Assembly (NCBI RefSeq): GCF_032193765.1
Contig: NZ_JAVBIJ010000001.1
Location: 2,170,001 to 2,234,000 of the forward strand
Direction of reading: 5' to 3'
DNA: 64,000 bases
Source of the DNA: Rhodoferax potami
Lineage (GTDB): Bacteria > Pseudomonadota > Gammaproteobacteria > Burkholderiales > Burkholderiaceae_C
Part shown: positions 1 through 8,279 of the stretch, piece after piece
Position numbering within the stretch: the first letter of the stretch is position 1
Layout: every line of letters begins with the position of its first letter
Notes under the pieces: model-generated
Told to the model about the DNA's origin: nothing
Database searches by the model: none
What the model saw: only the letters and a program-made list of their open reading frames with translations
Position numbers and translations under genes: made by a program

Positions 1-154
1 GCTGGTAGACATCGATGTAATTCAGGCCCACCGCATGGTGGCGGATACGCACCTCGCCGGGGCCGGGCTCGCCCACGGTGACCTGCACCAGCTGCAGCTG
101 CTCGGGGCCGCCGTGCTGGGCGATGTGGATGGCGCGGGATGTCACTGAACGCAT
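1..154 (-). CDS. NADPH:quinone oxidoreductase (zinc-free MDR family), N-terminal part only
   Basis: Only the first 51 codons are inside the window; the gene runs off the left edge. The N-terminus contains HGGPEQL, GEPGPGEVRIR and GLNYIDVYQ, which is the signature start of single-domain quinone reductases such as Qor. These reduce quinones with NADPH through a GroES-like fold. The start is the ATG complementary to bases 152-154, and a GGAGAC ribosome site lies about 6 bases upstream. It is divergent from the EamA transporter to its right. Family assignment is good; substrate is unknown. Confidence 0.8.
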   Translation of the reverse strand, partial: MRSVTSRAIHIAQHGGPEQLQLVQVTVGEPGPGEVRIRHHAVGLNYIDVYQ

Positions 155-262
155 GGTCTTGTCTCCATCGATGGGGTTGTTATGAATCCGGAGCATGGTG
201 CCAGAAATCGGCCGCGCCCGCAGCCCTGCGCGGGGCATCGCTTCCTTGTTACAGTCGACGCG

Positions 263-1165
263 ATGACCCAACGCCTGACGCCGACTGCCGCCCTTCTTCT
301 CGTGATTCCCCCCTTGATGTGGTCCGGCAACGCAGTCGTAGGCCGCCTGGTCGCCCCCCTCATTTCCCCGATGACGCTGAACCTGCTGCGCTGGGGGATT
401 GCGTTTTTGATTTTGTTGCCCCTGGCCCGCCGGGTGCTGCAGCGCAACAGTGACCTGTGGCCCCAGTGGAAGCGGTTTACCCTGCTCAGCCTGTTCAGCA
501 TCGGGGGCTACAACGCGCTGTTGTACCTGGCGCTTAACACCTCGACGGCGATCAACGTCACCCTCGTCGGCGCGAGCACGCCGGTGTGGATGTTGCTCAT
601 TGGGCGCCTGTTCTTCAAAGTGCCGGTCAGCCGCCGGCAAATTTTGGGGGCGGTGTTGTCGATTGCCGGCGTGGTGCTGGTGCTGGGCCGCGGCGATTGG
701 GAAGTCATGACCCAGCTGCGCTTGGTGCCGGGCGACCTGTATGTGCTCTTGGCCTCCATCGCCTGGGCGACCTACAGCTGGCTACTGGCCCACCCCACGC
801 CGGAGTCGGCGGCGATCCGGGCCGACTGGGCCACGTTTTTGATGGGGCAGATTGTGTTCGGCTTGGGCTGGTCTATGGCCTTCACGGCCGGCGAGTGGGC
901 CCTGACGCCGGCCCATATCGACTGGAGTGCCGGTCTGGTTGCGGCACTGGCGTTTATTGCAGTGGGCCCTGCGGTGATTGCCTACGGCAGCTGGGGTGCA
1001 GGCGTCTCGCGTGCCGGGCCTGCGATTGCGGGTTTCTTTATCAACCTCACGCCACTGTTCACTGCGGTGCTGTCGTCTATTTTTATCGGTGAAGCACCAC
1101 GCGCCTACCATGCGGCCGCGTTTGTGCTGATCGTCTCCGGTATTGTGATTTCTTCGCGCAAGTAG
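263..1165 (+). CDS. EamA/DMT-superfamily transporter
   Basis: A 300-residue integral membrane protein with about ten hydrophobic helices and the duplicated EamA architecture (PPLMWSGNAVVGR at the first helix, a second repeat from about residue 150). Such proteins move small metabolites, often as efflux carriers, across the inner membrane. An upstream in-frame ATG at 182 would add 27 Arg/Pro-rich, non-hydrophobic residues that do not fit the family, so I use the ATG at 263 (MTQRLTP). It is transcribed away from the quinone reductase gene. Its substrate cannot be deduced. Confidence 0.85.
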   Translation: MTQRLTPTAALLLVIPPLMWSGNAVVGRLVAPLISPMTLNLLRWGIAFLILLPLARRVLQRNSDLWPQWKRFTLLSLFSIGGYNALLYLALNTSTAINVTLVGASTPVWMLLIGRLFFKVPVSRRQILGAVLSIAGVVLVLGRGDWEVMTQLRLVPGDLYVLLASIAWATYSWLLAHPTPESAAIRADWATFLMGQIVFGLGWSMAFTAGEWALTPAHIDWSAGLVAALAFIAVGPAVIAYGSWGAGVSRAGPAIAGFFINLTPLFTAVLSSIFIGEAPRAYHAAAFVLIVSGIVISSRK

Positions 1166-1201
1166 CCTAGCCGCCCGGGCGGGAATAGCGCGGCCACTGC
1201 A

Positions 1202-2368
1202 TCAGGCCGCTTTTTCGGGCACAAAGCGTGCGCTGAGCGCAAGCACCGTGGCGGCCACCACCACCACACCCATGGCAGCAGTGAGCGACGCGTGTTGGGC
1301 AATGAAGCCAATCAAGGGCGGGCCGACCATGAACCCGGCATAGCCGATGGACGAGACCGCCGCAATCGCGGCTGCTGGCGTGGTGCCGGGCACCCGGCTC
1401 GCCGCACCATACAAAATCGGCACGATCATCGCAAGGCCGGCACCGACCAACCCGCACCCGATGATCGCCACCACCGGATGACCGGTCAGCAAGACACCGG
1501 CCATCGACACCGCAGTTACCACACCGCTCACTTGCAGCAAGCGCTGCTCGCTATAGAGCGCCCGCAGCCGGTCTGCCGCAAAGCGCATGACGGCCATCGC
1601 ACCGGCACAGGCGGCGTAGCCAATGGCGGCCTGCTCATGGGGCATGCGCACCTCTTGCTGGAGGTAGAGCACACACCAATCAAACATCACCCCCTCCGCG
1701 CTCATGCCAGCAAATGTGAGTAGGCCCATGATCAGCAGCGCACCCCGCGGCCAGGTGAAGTGGACTTTGGGCTTGTCGGTGGGCGGTGGCGTGGGCAGCA
1801 TCCAGCGTGCACCGATCCAGATCGCCACCGCGACCGCTACCCCCACACCCAGTAACTGCCACTCAGCCAACACCCCGGCACCCAACATGCCGGCCGCCAG
1901 CGCCGCCCCGCCCATGGCCCCCAAGCTGAACATGCCGTGCAAGCTCCCCATGATGGGTTGGCCCCCGGCCACCTCTAGGGCCGAGCCCTCGGTGTTGATG
2001 GCCACATCAAACACGCTGAGCGACGCCCCGAAAAACAGCATTGCCAGCAGCAGCCATGGCAAACCCGGCCAATGCAACACCATGCCCAACATGCAGGCCA
2101 TGACCACCGCGCAGAGCATGGCCGTTTGGCGCGCACCCAGCCGGCCGATCACCCGGCCTGCAAACATCACCGCAGACACGGCGCCCACCGCCGCAGCCAC
2201 CAGCACCAGCGAGAGCGCGCCCTCGCCCAAGGCGTAACGCTGTTTGACCGATGGAATGTGCACGCCCCACACCGCACTGAAAACACCCAGCAGTGCAAAC
2301 AAGCCCCGGGTAGCCCAGATCGCCCGGCGGATTTGCGAGGGGCTGCCATGTTCAAAGCCTTTATCCAC
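1202..2368 (-). CDS. Major facilitator superfamily transporter (YbjJ-like)
   Basis: A 388-residue protein with about 12 transmembrane helices and MFS signatures: FAGRVIGRLGARQT in the loop after helix 2 and a second-half ADRLRALYSEQR loop. Gly/Ala-rich helices resemble the YbjJ/FucP-like branch. I chose the GTG at 2366-2368 because AGGGG lies six bases before it. The longer ATG start at 2437 has no ribosome site and would run through a perfect 14-bp palindrome. The gene diverges from the AraC regulator at 2512, which may control it. Substrate unknown. Confidence 0.8.
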   Translation of the reverse strand: MDKGFEHGSPSQIRRAIWATRGLFALLGVFSAVWGVHIPSVKQRYALGEGALSLVLVAAAVGAVSAVMFAGRVIGRLGARQTAMLCAVVMACMLGMVLHWPGLPWLLLAMLFFGASLSVFDVAINTEGSALEVAGGQPIMGSLHGMFSLGAMGGAALAAGMLGAGVLAEWQLLGVGVAVAVAIWIGARWMLPTPPPTDKPKVHFTWPRGALLIMGLLTFAGMSAEGVMFDWCVLYLQQEVRMPHEQAAIGYAACAGAMAVMRFAADRLRALYSEQRLLQVSGVVTAVSMAGVLLTGHPVVAIIGCGLVGAGLAMIVPILYGAASRVPGTTPAAAIAAVSSIGYAGFMVGPPLIGFIAQHASLTAAMGVVVVAATVLALSARFVPEKAA

Positions 2369-2380
2369 GGCACACCCCTG

Positions 2381-2431
2381 CGCTAAAAATAGCGAAATTC
2401 TTGGATGACAAGAGCTTGGCACCCGGGTGCC
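2381..2431. promoter_or_regulatory. Divergent intergenic region with two palindromes
   Basis: Between the MFS gene and the AraC gene lie a small hairpin at 2381-2394 (CGCTA, four A, TAGCG) and a perfect 14-bp palindrome, GGCACCCGGGTGCC, at 2418-2431. The hairpin resembles one half of the dispersed repeat described elsewhere in this window. The palindrome could be an operator for the AraC protein or a hairpin in the leader; the sequence alone does not decide this. Confidence 0.35.
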
Positions 2432-2511
2432 CTGCATTCACAATAGTCAGATTCATAGCTATAGCGTAACCAGCCTTTGCGGTAGTGCCGGCGGCGATCA
2501 ATATCAATCCG

Positions 2512-3480
2512 ATGTCAAAAGTAGTAAAAATCTTAGATGCAGTGCACGGGGTCGGGCCGTGTGTGGCCGCCATCGCCTGCGACCACCCGGAGGCACCGGC
2601 TTACGCCCGCCAGCTGCGCGAGGCGGTGGCACGCTTTATCCGCGAAGCGGCCCAAGGCACCTTGCCGCTGCAGAGCCCACCGCCGCAACCTGCCGGCACA
2701 GCCCGTGGTGCAGGCCATATGCATTTGCATGCCGAGGTGTTTTTGCAGATGGCGGGGCAGACGCGGTTTACCTTTCCGCACGGGCAGCTTGCGCTCACGC
2801 CGGGCCAGGTGCTGGTAGTACCCCCGAAATTGCTGCACGACGAATGGGTCAGCGGGCACGACGCGCAGGCTTTTTGCAACCTGGTGATCTCGGCGGACAG
2901 CCAGCGCATGTCGTGCCACCTGGCCCATGAGGCGCGACCCGGCGTACCCGCCAGCCTCTACCTCGAGACCTGCCAGCACCCCGACGCGATGCGCATCGAG
3001 GGCTGGCTGCGCGACGCCGCCACGCCCCCGCCCGACGACACTGCGGGCCTGTGGCCTGTGCAGCAACGCGCCTTGCTGCTCAGCGCCCTCACCGGCGTAG
3101 CCCGCTTGCTCGATACGCCGCAAAAAACCGTGTCTGCCGAGCCCCCGGTGCTCAGCAAGCTGCGCATGTTGATCCAAAACCGCATGGGCGAAACCGACCT
3201 GACGGTGGCCGCGCTGGCGCACGACCTGGGCTGCACCGCGGACTATTTGTCGCACCTGTACAGCAGCCTGACCGGGGAGCACCTGTGGCAAGTCATCTTG
3301 CAACAGCGCTTGGCCCGCGCCGCACGGCTGCTGACCGAGGGCGATGCCGCCGTCAAAGAAGTGGCCTGGTGCAGCGGCTTTGCCAGCGCCAGCTATTTCA
3401 TCCGCTGCTTTAAGCAGCGCTTCGGGGTCACACCCAAAGCCTACCGCCAGCAGGCGGCAGGGCGCACGGTCTTGCCTTAA
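2512..3480 (+). CDS. AraC-family transcriptional regulator
   Basis: A 322-residue regulator. The N-terminal half carries a cupin-like effector domain (HMHLHAEVFLQM, then LTPGQVLVVPPKLLHDEW). The C-terminal hundred residues are a double helix-turn-helix: LTVAALAHDLGCTADYLSHL is the first helix pair, and VAWCSGFASASYFIRCFKQR, then FGVTPKAYR, is the conserved second pair. I prefer the ATG at 2512 to an upstream GTG at 2485; neither has a strong ribosome site. Its stop codon overlaps that of the convergent SDR gene by 3 bases. The divergent MFS gene is a plausible target, but this is inference. Confidence 0.85.
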   Translation: MSKVVKILDAVHGVGPCVAAIACDHPEAPAYARQLREAVARFIREAAQGTLPLQSPPPQPAGTARGAGHMHLHAEVFLQMAGQTRFTFPHGQLALTPGQVLVVPPKLLHDEWVSGHDAQAFCNLVISADSQRMSCHLAHEARPGVPASLYLETCQHPDAMRIEGWLRDAATPPPDDTAGLWPVQQRALLLSALTGVARLLDTPQKTVSAEPPVLSKLRMLIQNRMGETDLTVAALAHDLGCTADYLSHLYSSLTGEHLWQVILQQRLARAARLLTEGDAAVKEVAWCSGFASASYFIRCFKQRFGVTPKAYRQQAAGRTVLP

Positions 3481-4271
3481 AACGTGCCGGTGAAAGCGCC
3501 GCCATCGAGCAGCACGTTCTGGCCGGTCATGTAGGCGGCCTGCTGGCTGCACAAGAAGGCGCACACCTGGCCGAACTCAGCCGGCGTGCCATAGCGGCCC
3601 ATGGGGATTTGCGCCTGCTGGCTGGCGCGCACCTCTTCCACCGACTTGCCGGACTTGGCAGCCGCCGCCTTCACGGTGGTGGCAATGCGGTCGGTATCAA
3701 ACTTGCCGGGCAACAGGTTGTTGATGGTCACGCCCTTGGCGGCCAGGCTGCTGCGGGCCACGCCGGCCACAAAGCCGGTCAGGCCACTGCGCGCGCCGTT
3801 GGACAAGCCCAGAATGTCGATCGGCGACTTCACCGAACTGGAGGTGATGTTCACAATGCGGCCGAACCCGCGCGCGGCCATGCCGTCCACCGTGGCCTTA
3901 ATGAGCTCAATCGGGGTGAGCATGTTGGCATCGACCGCCTTGATCCAGGCCTCGCGGTCCCAGTCGCGGAAATCGCCGGGGGGCGGGCCGCCGGCGTTGG
4001 TGACCACGATATCGAAATCACGGCGCATGGCAAACACCGCCTCGCGGCCGGCCACGGTGGTGATGTCTTGGGCACAAAATAGCACCTCAGCGCCCGTCTT
4101 GGCTGCGTAAGTCGCTCTCAAATTAGTAGCAGAAGCCTCCAGCGCCTCGGCACCGCGCGCCACGATCAGCAGGTTCACGCCCTCGGCGGCCAGTGCTTGC
4201 GCGCAGCCCAGGCCCAGCCCCTTGCTGGCACCACAGACCAGCGCCCATTTGCCTTTGATTCCCAAGTCCAT
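3477..4271 (-). CDS. Short-chain dehydrogenase/reductase lacking the usual YxxxK active site
   Basis: A 264-residue Rossmann-fold protein resembling FabG-type reductases: GASKGLGLG is the cofactor loop (residues 14-22), TNAGG follows strand 4, and ITSSSV holds the catalytic-Ser region. Where SDR enzymes have Tyr-x-x-x-Lys, this protein reads SNGAR (S157 to R161), so the canonical catalytic Tyr and Lys are both absent. It belongs to a divergent SDR group and its reaction cannot be assumed. Start is the ATG at 4271 (MDLGIKGKW); a longer frame upstream is not protein-like. One copy of the dispersed repeat lies inside the gene (4087-4135). It is probably co-transcribed after the EamA gene at 4313. 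Confidence 0.8.
   Translation of the reverse strand: MDLGIKGKWALVCGASKGLGLGCAQALAAEGVNLLIVARGAEALEASATNLRATYAAKTGAEVLFCAQDITTVAGREAVFAMRRDFDIVVTNAGGPPPGDFRDWDREAWIKAVDANMLTPIELIKATVDGMAARGFGRIVNITSSSVKSPIDILGLSNGARSGLTGFVAGVARSSLAAKGVTINNLLPGKFDTDRIATTVKAAAAKSGKSVEEVRASQQAQIPMGRYGTPAEFGQVCAFLCSQQAAYMTGQNVLLDGGAFTGTF
4087..4135 (+). repeat. Dispersed two-hairpin repeat, copy inside the SDR gene
   Basis: Matches the copy in metG over its length: an AGCGCC/GGCTGCG hairpin, then GTAAG, then a GCTCTC...GTAGCAGAAG part. It lies antisense to the SDR gene and encodes part of SATNLRATYAAKTG. The codons it imposes (ACT, AAT, TTG, AGA) are AT-rich compared with the rest of the gene. The first hairpin differs in sequence from other copies but still pairs. 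Confidence 0.6.
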
Positions 4272-4312
4272 ACCCAGTCCTTTGCGATTGAAGTTATCCA
4301 AGCCCCCGCGCT

Positions 4313-5248
4313 TTAGCGCCGGGTACTCACCACATACACACCCAGCAGCACCAGAATGGTGCCACCGATCACCCACAGGTTCATCGGCTCGTCGAGCAGC
4401 AACACGCCCATCAGGATGGTGGACATAGGCCCCACCATCCCCACCTGCGCCGCCAGCCCCGAGCCGATGCGCTCGATCGCCATCATGACCAGCATCACCG
4501 GCACCACGGTGCAGGCGGTGGCATTGAGCAGCGACAGCCACAACACCTCCGGTGCCACCGCAAATGCAGTGTCCAGCGGCCGCAAAATCACAAACTGGGC
4601 GATACACAGCACACACGCCACACTGGTGGCCAACCCCACCAAGCGCAGCGAGCCCAGGCGCTGCACCAGCTCCCCGCTGTAAGACAGGTACAGCGCGTAG
4701 CTGATAGCGCTACCCAGCACCAGGGCGGCACCCAGGGCCGCATTGCCCCCGGCAAAGCTGACCTCGTGCCCGAAGACCAGCAACACGCCGCCATAGCTAA
4801 GCGCCATGCCGGCGGCTTGGGGCAGGCTCACCTTTTTGCCGTAAAGGGCCACGCCCAGCAACACGACCAGCGTGGGGTTGAGGTAAAGAATCAGCCGCTC
4901 TAGTGACGCGGAGATATAGGCCAAGCCCGCAAAGTCGAGGTAGCTGGCCAGGTAGTAGCCGGTAATACCCAGCCCCACAATACCCAGCTTGTCTTTACTC
5001 GTGAGTGGCACCACCACAGCACCGGCCTTCCGGGCCCGGTAGCCGGCCCACCACACCAGGCCCAGAAAAAATGGCAAAGCCATGAGCATGCGCAGCATGA
5101 TGAGGCTGACCGCATCCACCCCGGGGTAGCGGTAGGCCAGTTTGACGATGATCGCTTTGCCGCTAAAGGCGATCGAACCGGCGATCGCCAGTGCTACGCC
5201 GGTTGCTATCGATTGAGGAGCTGCTTGCGCAGGCGCTACGCCGGCCAC
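4313..5248 (-). CDS. EamA/DMT-superfamily transporter
   Basis: A 311-residue membrane protein with about ten helices and two EamA repeats. The second repeat includes GSAISYALYLSYSGE and closes with SGLAAQVGMVGPMSTI, as in this family. The only usable start before helix 1 is the GTG at 5246-5248, three bases after the DUF808 stop, so translation is probably coupled. Residues 4 to 16 (VAPAQAAPQSIA) are encoded by a copy of the dispersed repeat. Substrate unknown. Confidence 0.85.
   Translation of the reverse strand: MAGVAPAQAAPQSIATGVALAIAGSIAFSGKAIIVKLAYRYPGVDAVSLIMLRMLMALPFFLGLVWWAGYRARKAGAVVVPLTSKDKLGIVGLGITGYYLASYLDFAGLAYISASLERLILYLNPTLVVLLGVALYGKKVSLPQAAGMALSYGGVLLVFGHEVSFAGGNAALGAALVLGSAISYALYLSYSGELVQRLGSLRLVGLATSVACVLCIAQFVILRPLDTAFAVAPEVLWLSLLNATACTVVPVMLVMMAIERIGSGLAAQVGMVGPMSTILMGVLLLDEPMNLWVIGGTILVLLGVYVVSTRR
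5203..5238 (-). repeat. Dispersed two-hairpin repeat, shortened copy at an EamA N-terminus
   Basis: On the minus strand it reads TAGCGCCTGCGCAAGCAGCT, then CCTCAATCGATAGC. This is the same order as the metG copy but with the loop of the first hairpin deleted. It supplies nearly the whole N-terminal tail of the transporter and shares its QAAP-coding frame with the metG copy. Confidence 0.65.
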
Positions 5249-5251
5249 CGC

Positions 5252-6154
5252 TTAGTTTGCCTTCAAACCGCCGCGCACCCGCTGCACCAGCGTGACCGCG
5301 GCCAACACCAAGGCGCCAGCCACCACCCCGATCAGCCCATCCCACACAAAGCCCAAGGGCAGCCCCTCGGTCAGGTGGTGCAAAAACGGCAGGCCATGCA
5401 CCAGAATGCCACCACCCACCAGGAACATGGCGGCAGTGCCAGCCACCGACAGCACCTTCATCAACACCGGCGCCGCCCACAACAAGCCACGCCCCAGCGC
5501 CTGTACCCAGCCACCTTGGGGCGTGGCGGAGGGGCGGCGGGTCAGGTACAGGCCTGCATCGTCAATTTTGACGATAGCGGCCACCAGGCCATACACCCCC
5601 ACGGTCATGGCAAAGGCCACGCCGGCCAGCACCATAAACTGGGTCGTCCAGACCCTGTCTTGCACCGTGCCTAGAGTGATAGCGATGATTTCGGCCGAGA
5701 GAATGAAGTCGGTGCGAATGGCGCCCTTGATCTTGTCTTTCTCCAAGGCCACCAGGTCTACCGCAGGGTTCTGTAGCGCCTGCAGCAGCTCGGCTTGATG
5801 GGCTGCGTCGTCCTCTGCGCGGTGCAAAAACTTGTGGGCCAACTTCTCGAAGCCTTCAAAACACAAAAAGGCACCACCAATCATCAGCAGCGGCGTAACC
5901 AGCCACGGCGCCACGATGCTGATAGCCAGGGCTGCGGGCACCAGAATCACTTTGTTGAGCAGCGAGCCTTTGCACACCGCCCACACCACCGGCAGCTCGC
6001 GCTCGGCAGACACGCCGGTGACCTGCTGCGCATTCAGGGCGAGGTCGTCCCCCAAAACACCGGCGGTTTTCTTGGCCGCCACTTTGCTGAGTACGGCCAC
6101 ATCGTCGAGGATGGTGGCAATGTCGTCCAAAAGGGCAAGAAGGCTGCTGGCCAT
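5252..6154 (-). CDS. DUF808 family inner-membrane protein (YedI-like)
   Basis: A 300-residue protein with the conserved DUF808 start ([19 protein letters not shown], then [20 protein letters not shown]) and several hydrophobic helices after residue 75. The family is widespread and uncharacterised. Start is the ATG at 6154; a longer frame to 6193 adds an unlikely tail. It is followed three bases later by the EamA transporter on the same strand, so the two are likely one transcript. Confidence 0.88.
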   Translation of the reverse strand: MASSLLALLDDIATILDDVAVLSKVAAKKTAGVLGDDLALNAQQVTGVSAERELPVVWAVCKGSLLNKVILVPAALAISIVAPWLVTPLLMIGGAFLCFEGFEKLAHKFLHRAEDDAAHQAELLQALQNPAVDLVALEKDKIKGAIRTDFILSAEIIAITLGTVQDRVWTTQFMVLAGVAFAMTVGVYGLVAAIVKIDDAGLYLTRRPSATPQGGWVQALGRGLLWAAPVLMKVLSVAGTAAMFLVGGGILVHGLPFLHHLTEGLPLGFVWDGLIGVVAGALVLAAVTLVQRVRGGLKAN

Positions 6155-6277
6155 AGGGTGGTTAATTGGAGTGGGTAAGGCCGCGATTGTCACCCGTTTG
6201 GCGTATGCCGCTCAGGGCAAGCCCTTACAGAGCTGGCGCAAAGCTTGCTGGAGAATGGAACCACGCCTCCGACACTT

Positions 6278-6811
6278 ATGCCACCCACCTTGACCGTTGA
6301 CCGCCAACCCCACCTCACAGCGCCCACGGTCTTGGATATCGAGGCGTCCGGCCTGGGGCGCAATAGTTACCCCATCGAGATCGGCTATGTGCTCCCGGAC
6401 GGCCATGCCTATTGCACCCTGGTGCAGCCCGAGGCCGATTGGACCCACTGGGACGCCGGTGCCGCCAGCCTGCACCGCATCACCCGCGAGCTGCTCCAGC
6501 GGCGCGGCTTGAGTGCCCGCGATGTGGCCAAGCTGCTCAATGCCCAGCTGGCCGGCACCACGGTGTACACCGACGGCTGGGCCAACGACTTCACTTGGCT
6601 CAATGTGCTGTTTGAGGCCGCTGGCATGAGCCCCCGCTTCAAGCTGGAAAACCTGCGCAGCCTGCTGAGCGACGAAGAGGCCGATCAATGGCACACCGTC
6701 AAGGCCCAAATCGCCAGCGAGCGCGGCACCCAGCGCCACCGCGCAAGCTCTGATGCGCGGCTGATCCAGCTCACACTGCAGCGCATCAGGGCGGGTTCAC
6801 CGGCGTCTTAG
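6278..6811 (+). CDS. DnaQ/RNase T-like 3'-5' exonuclease domain protein
   Basis: A 177-residue single-domain protein of the DEDD nuclease fold. DIEASG is the ExoI motif with the first acidic pair, YTDGWANDFTWL fits ExoII, and HRASSDA is the ExoIII motif of the DEDDh type. All four expected acidic residues and the His are present, so it is probably active on single-stranded DNA or RNA ends. I use the ATG at 6278 because the first 11 codons of the longer frame are not family-like. It stands alone between a divergent DUF808 gene and an SRPBCC gene. Confidence 0.78.
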   Translation: MPPTLTVDRQPHLTAPTVLDIEASGLGRNSYPIEIGYVLPDGHAYCTLVQPEADWTHWDAGAASLHRITRELLQRRGLSARDVAKLLNAQLAGTTVYTDGWANDFTWLNVLFEAAGMSPRFKLENLRSLLSDEEADQWHTVKAQIASERGTQRHRASSDARLIQLTLQRIRAGSPAS

Positions 6812-6860
6812 GCAGTAACATGAGGCGATCCACCCCCAACATCACAAGGAGACAGTAGCC

Positions 6861-7331
6861 ATGGCCGTGACCGTAGAAATCAACCTGGGTTATGAATTTG
6901 ACGTAAAGGCCAAGGCCAGCGAAGTGTTCGCGGTGCTGTCAGATGTACCGAGCTCGGCGAGCCACTTCCCCAAGGTCGATCAGCTGGTCGATCTGGGCGG
7001 CGGCGCCTACCGCTGGGAAATGGAAAAAATCGGCATCGCCTCGATCACGCTGCAAACGGTGTACGCATCTAAATACACCAGCAACAAAGCCAAGGGCACC
7101 GTGAGCTGGACGCCCATCAAAGGCGAAGGCAACGCCCTGGTAGCCGGCAGCTGGAAGATCACCGACAACAAAAAAGCCACCAATATCGTGCTGGAAATCC
7201 AAGGCGAACTCACCCTGCCCCTGCCCGGCCTGATGAAGATGGTGGCAGCCCCCATTGCCGAAGCTGAGTTTGAAAAAATGGTCGAGCAATACATCGACAA
7301 CCTGACTAAGCACTTTGGCGGGGAAGCGTAG
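6861..7331 (+). CDS. SRPBCC (START/Bet v1-like) family protein
   Basis: A 156-residue protein with the SRPBCC pattern: an N-terminal strand with FDVKAKASEVFAVLSDVPSS, a curved-sheet core, and a long C-terminal helix (AEAEFEKMVEQYIDNLTKHF). The fold makes a hydrophobic pocket and often carries lipids or ring compounds. A strong AAGGAGAC ribosome site precedes the ATG. Nothing nearby identifies the ligand. Confidence 0.8.
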   Translation: MAVTVEINLGYEFDVKAKASEVFAVLSDVPSSASHFPKVDQLVDLGGGAYRWEMEKIGIASITLQTVYASKYTSNKAKGTVSWTPIKGEGNALVAGSWKITDNKKATNIVLEIQGELTLPLPGLMKMVAAPIAEAEFEKMVEQYIDNLTKHFGGEA

Positions 7332-7472
7332 GAAACGACCATCGCTAACTTGCCGTAGGTCAGTAGTTGGGGGTGCCGCAAATGGTGTTGGAGCACAGTC
7401 GTGAGGCGCGGGTAGACCTTTTATAAATCCACTACCAACCGTTACCCTGGCTGGGGTTACAGATGTGTCAAA

Positions 7473-7490
7473 GTGTGAATTTATTCACAC
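7473..7490 (+). promoter_or_regulatory. Palindrome upstream of PEP-CTERM gene
   Basis: GTGTGAAT and ATTCACAC are perfect arms separated by TT. The site lies about 115 bases before the PEP-CTERM start at 7607. One arm recurs directly beside the shared 14-bp motif upstream of the second PEP-CTERM gene, at 57406-57413, which supports a regulatory role. Confidence 0.5.
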
Positions 7491-7513
7491 TCAGTGAAAA
7501 AATTTGCGTCCGT

Positions 7514-7529
7514 TAGTCCAAATGGACTA
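7514..7529 (+). promoter_or_regulatory. Shared PEP-CTERM upstream motif, copy 1
   Basis: TAGTCCAAATGGACTA, a palindrome with 7-base arms, lies 77 bases before the start of the PEP-CTERM gene. Its last 14 bases occur unchanged and in the same orientation upstream of the other PEP-CTERM gene in this window. Probably a transcription-factor site for the PEP-CTERM regulon. Confidence 0.55.
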
Positions 7530-7606
7530 GCGCCACAATGAACCCCAACGCCACCACTCGCCTGTAACCTGTAGAGCTATTAATTTTCCAACTTGAAAGG
7601 GATTAG

Positions 7607-8170
7607 ATGAAAAAGTACTTGTTAACACTCGGTCTGTTGGTCGGCGCTCTCGGGCAGTCAATGGCTGCGACAACCTACTTCACCGAAAACTTTGACAATC
7701 TGAATGCGTGGACTACCAAGGGGGATTCCTCCGCCATGGTGAGTGGGAACGTACTCACTTTCGGTCGTCGTAACAGCGCGGGTGACATTTTCAGCCTGGC
7801 TACCTTCAGTGACGGATACGTGAACTTTCAATACCGAGGCGTCGCCAACGTCGATGGCGGTGGGTACTTTGGTATCAGCCAAGGTTTTCCGGGCAACCAC
7901 ACTTGGCTGGCGGGTTCATCCAGCCGTTACGCTACACCATTCAAATTGATCAACGATGGAACATGGCGCTCCTACAGCATCCAGTTTTCGGGTACCGGTC
8001 ACCTGATGCTTGAGCAATTCGCGAACGACACTCCCGGACAAGCTCAGTTCCGCGGTCTGTCGGTCACCGATGTAGCCGTTACAGCTGTGCCAGAGCCAGA
8101 GAGCTACGCCATGTTGCTGGCGGGGCTAGGATTGATGGGTGTTGCCATCAAACGGAAAAAGTCAAAGTAA
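7607..8170 (+). CDS. PEP-CTERM sorting-domain protein
   Basis: A 187-residue exported protein. Residues 1-20 are a signal peptide (MKKYLLTLGLLVGALGQSMA). The body is a Ser/Gly/aromatic-rich beta-type domain. The C-terminus is a full sorting signal: VPEPESYAML, a hydrophobic helix LLAGLGLMGVAI, then the basic tail KRKKSK. Exosortase is expected to process it for the cell surface or matrix, but no exosortase gene is in this window. The ribosome site is AAAGGG. A clear terminator follows. Related to the protein at 56699-57355 in its tail and upstream motif. Confidence 0.88.
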   Translation: MKKYLLTLGLLVGALGQSMAATTYFTENFDNLNAWTTKGDSSAMVSGNVLTFGRRNSAGDIFSLATFSDGYVNFQYRGVANVDGGGYFGISQGFPGNHTWLAGSSSRYATPFKLINDGTWRSYSIQFSGTGHLMLEQFANDTPGQAQFRGLSVTDVAVTAVPEPESYAMLLAGLGLMGVAIKRKKSK

Positions 8171-8190
8171 ATAAACGCGAGTTAAAAAAA

Positions 8191-8216
8191 CGGGAGCATT
8201 CGCTCCCGTTTTTTTT
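8191..8216 (+). terminator. Rho-independent terminator after PEP-CTERM gene
   Basis: CGGGAGC pairs with GCTCCCG across a four-base ATTC loop, followed by eight T. It starts 20 bases after the PEP-CTERM stop codon. Confidence 0.9.
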
Positions 8217-8279
8217 GTGGCTGATTTCGGTACACCATCCCTCTCAGAGGGCGCGTCCTAGCCCATCAGTTGCCCAACT

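Noticed and set aside
4695..4720. Repeat copy in the EamA gene around TGATAGCGCTA
   Set aside because: The encoded GSAISYAL segment is a normal conserved family motif and the other repeat landmarks are absent.
7400..7606. Sigma-54 promoter for the PEP-CTERM gene
   Set aside because: I looked for GG-N10-GC near the shared motif and found none with acceptable match at this or the other PEP-CTERM gene.
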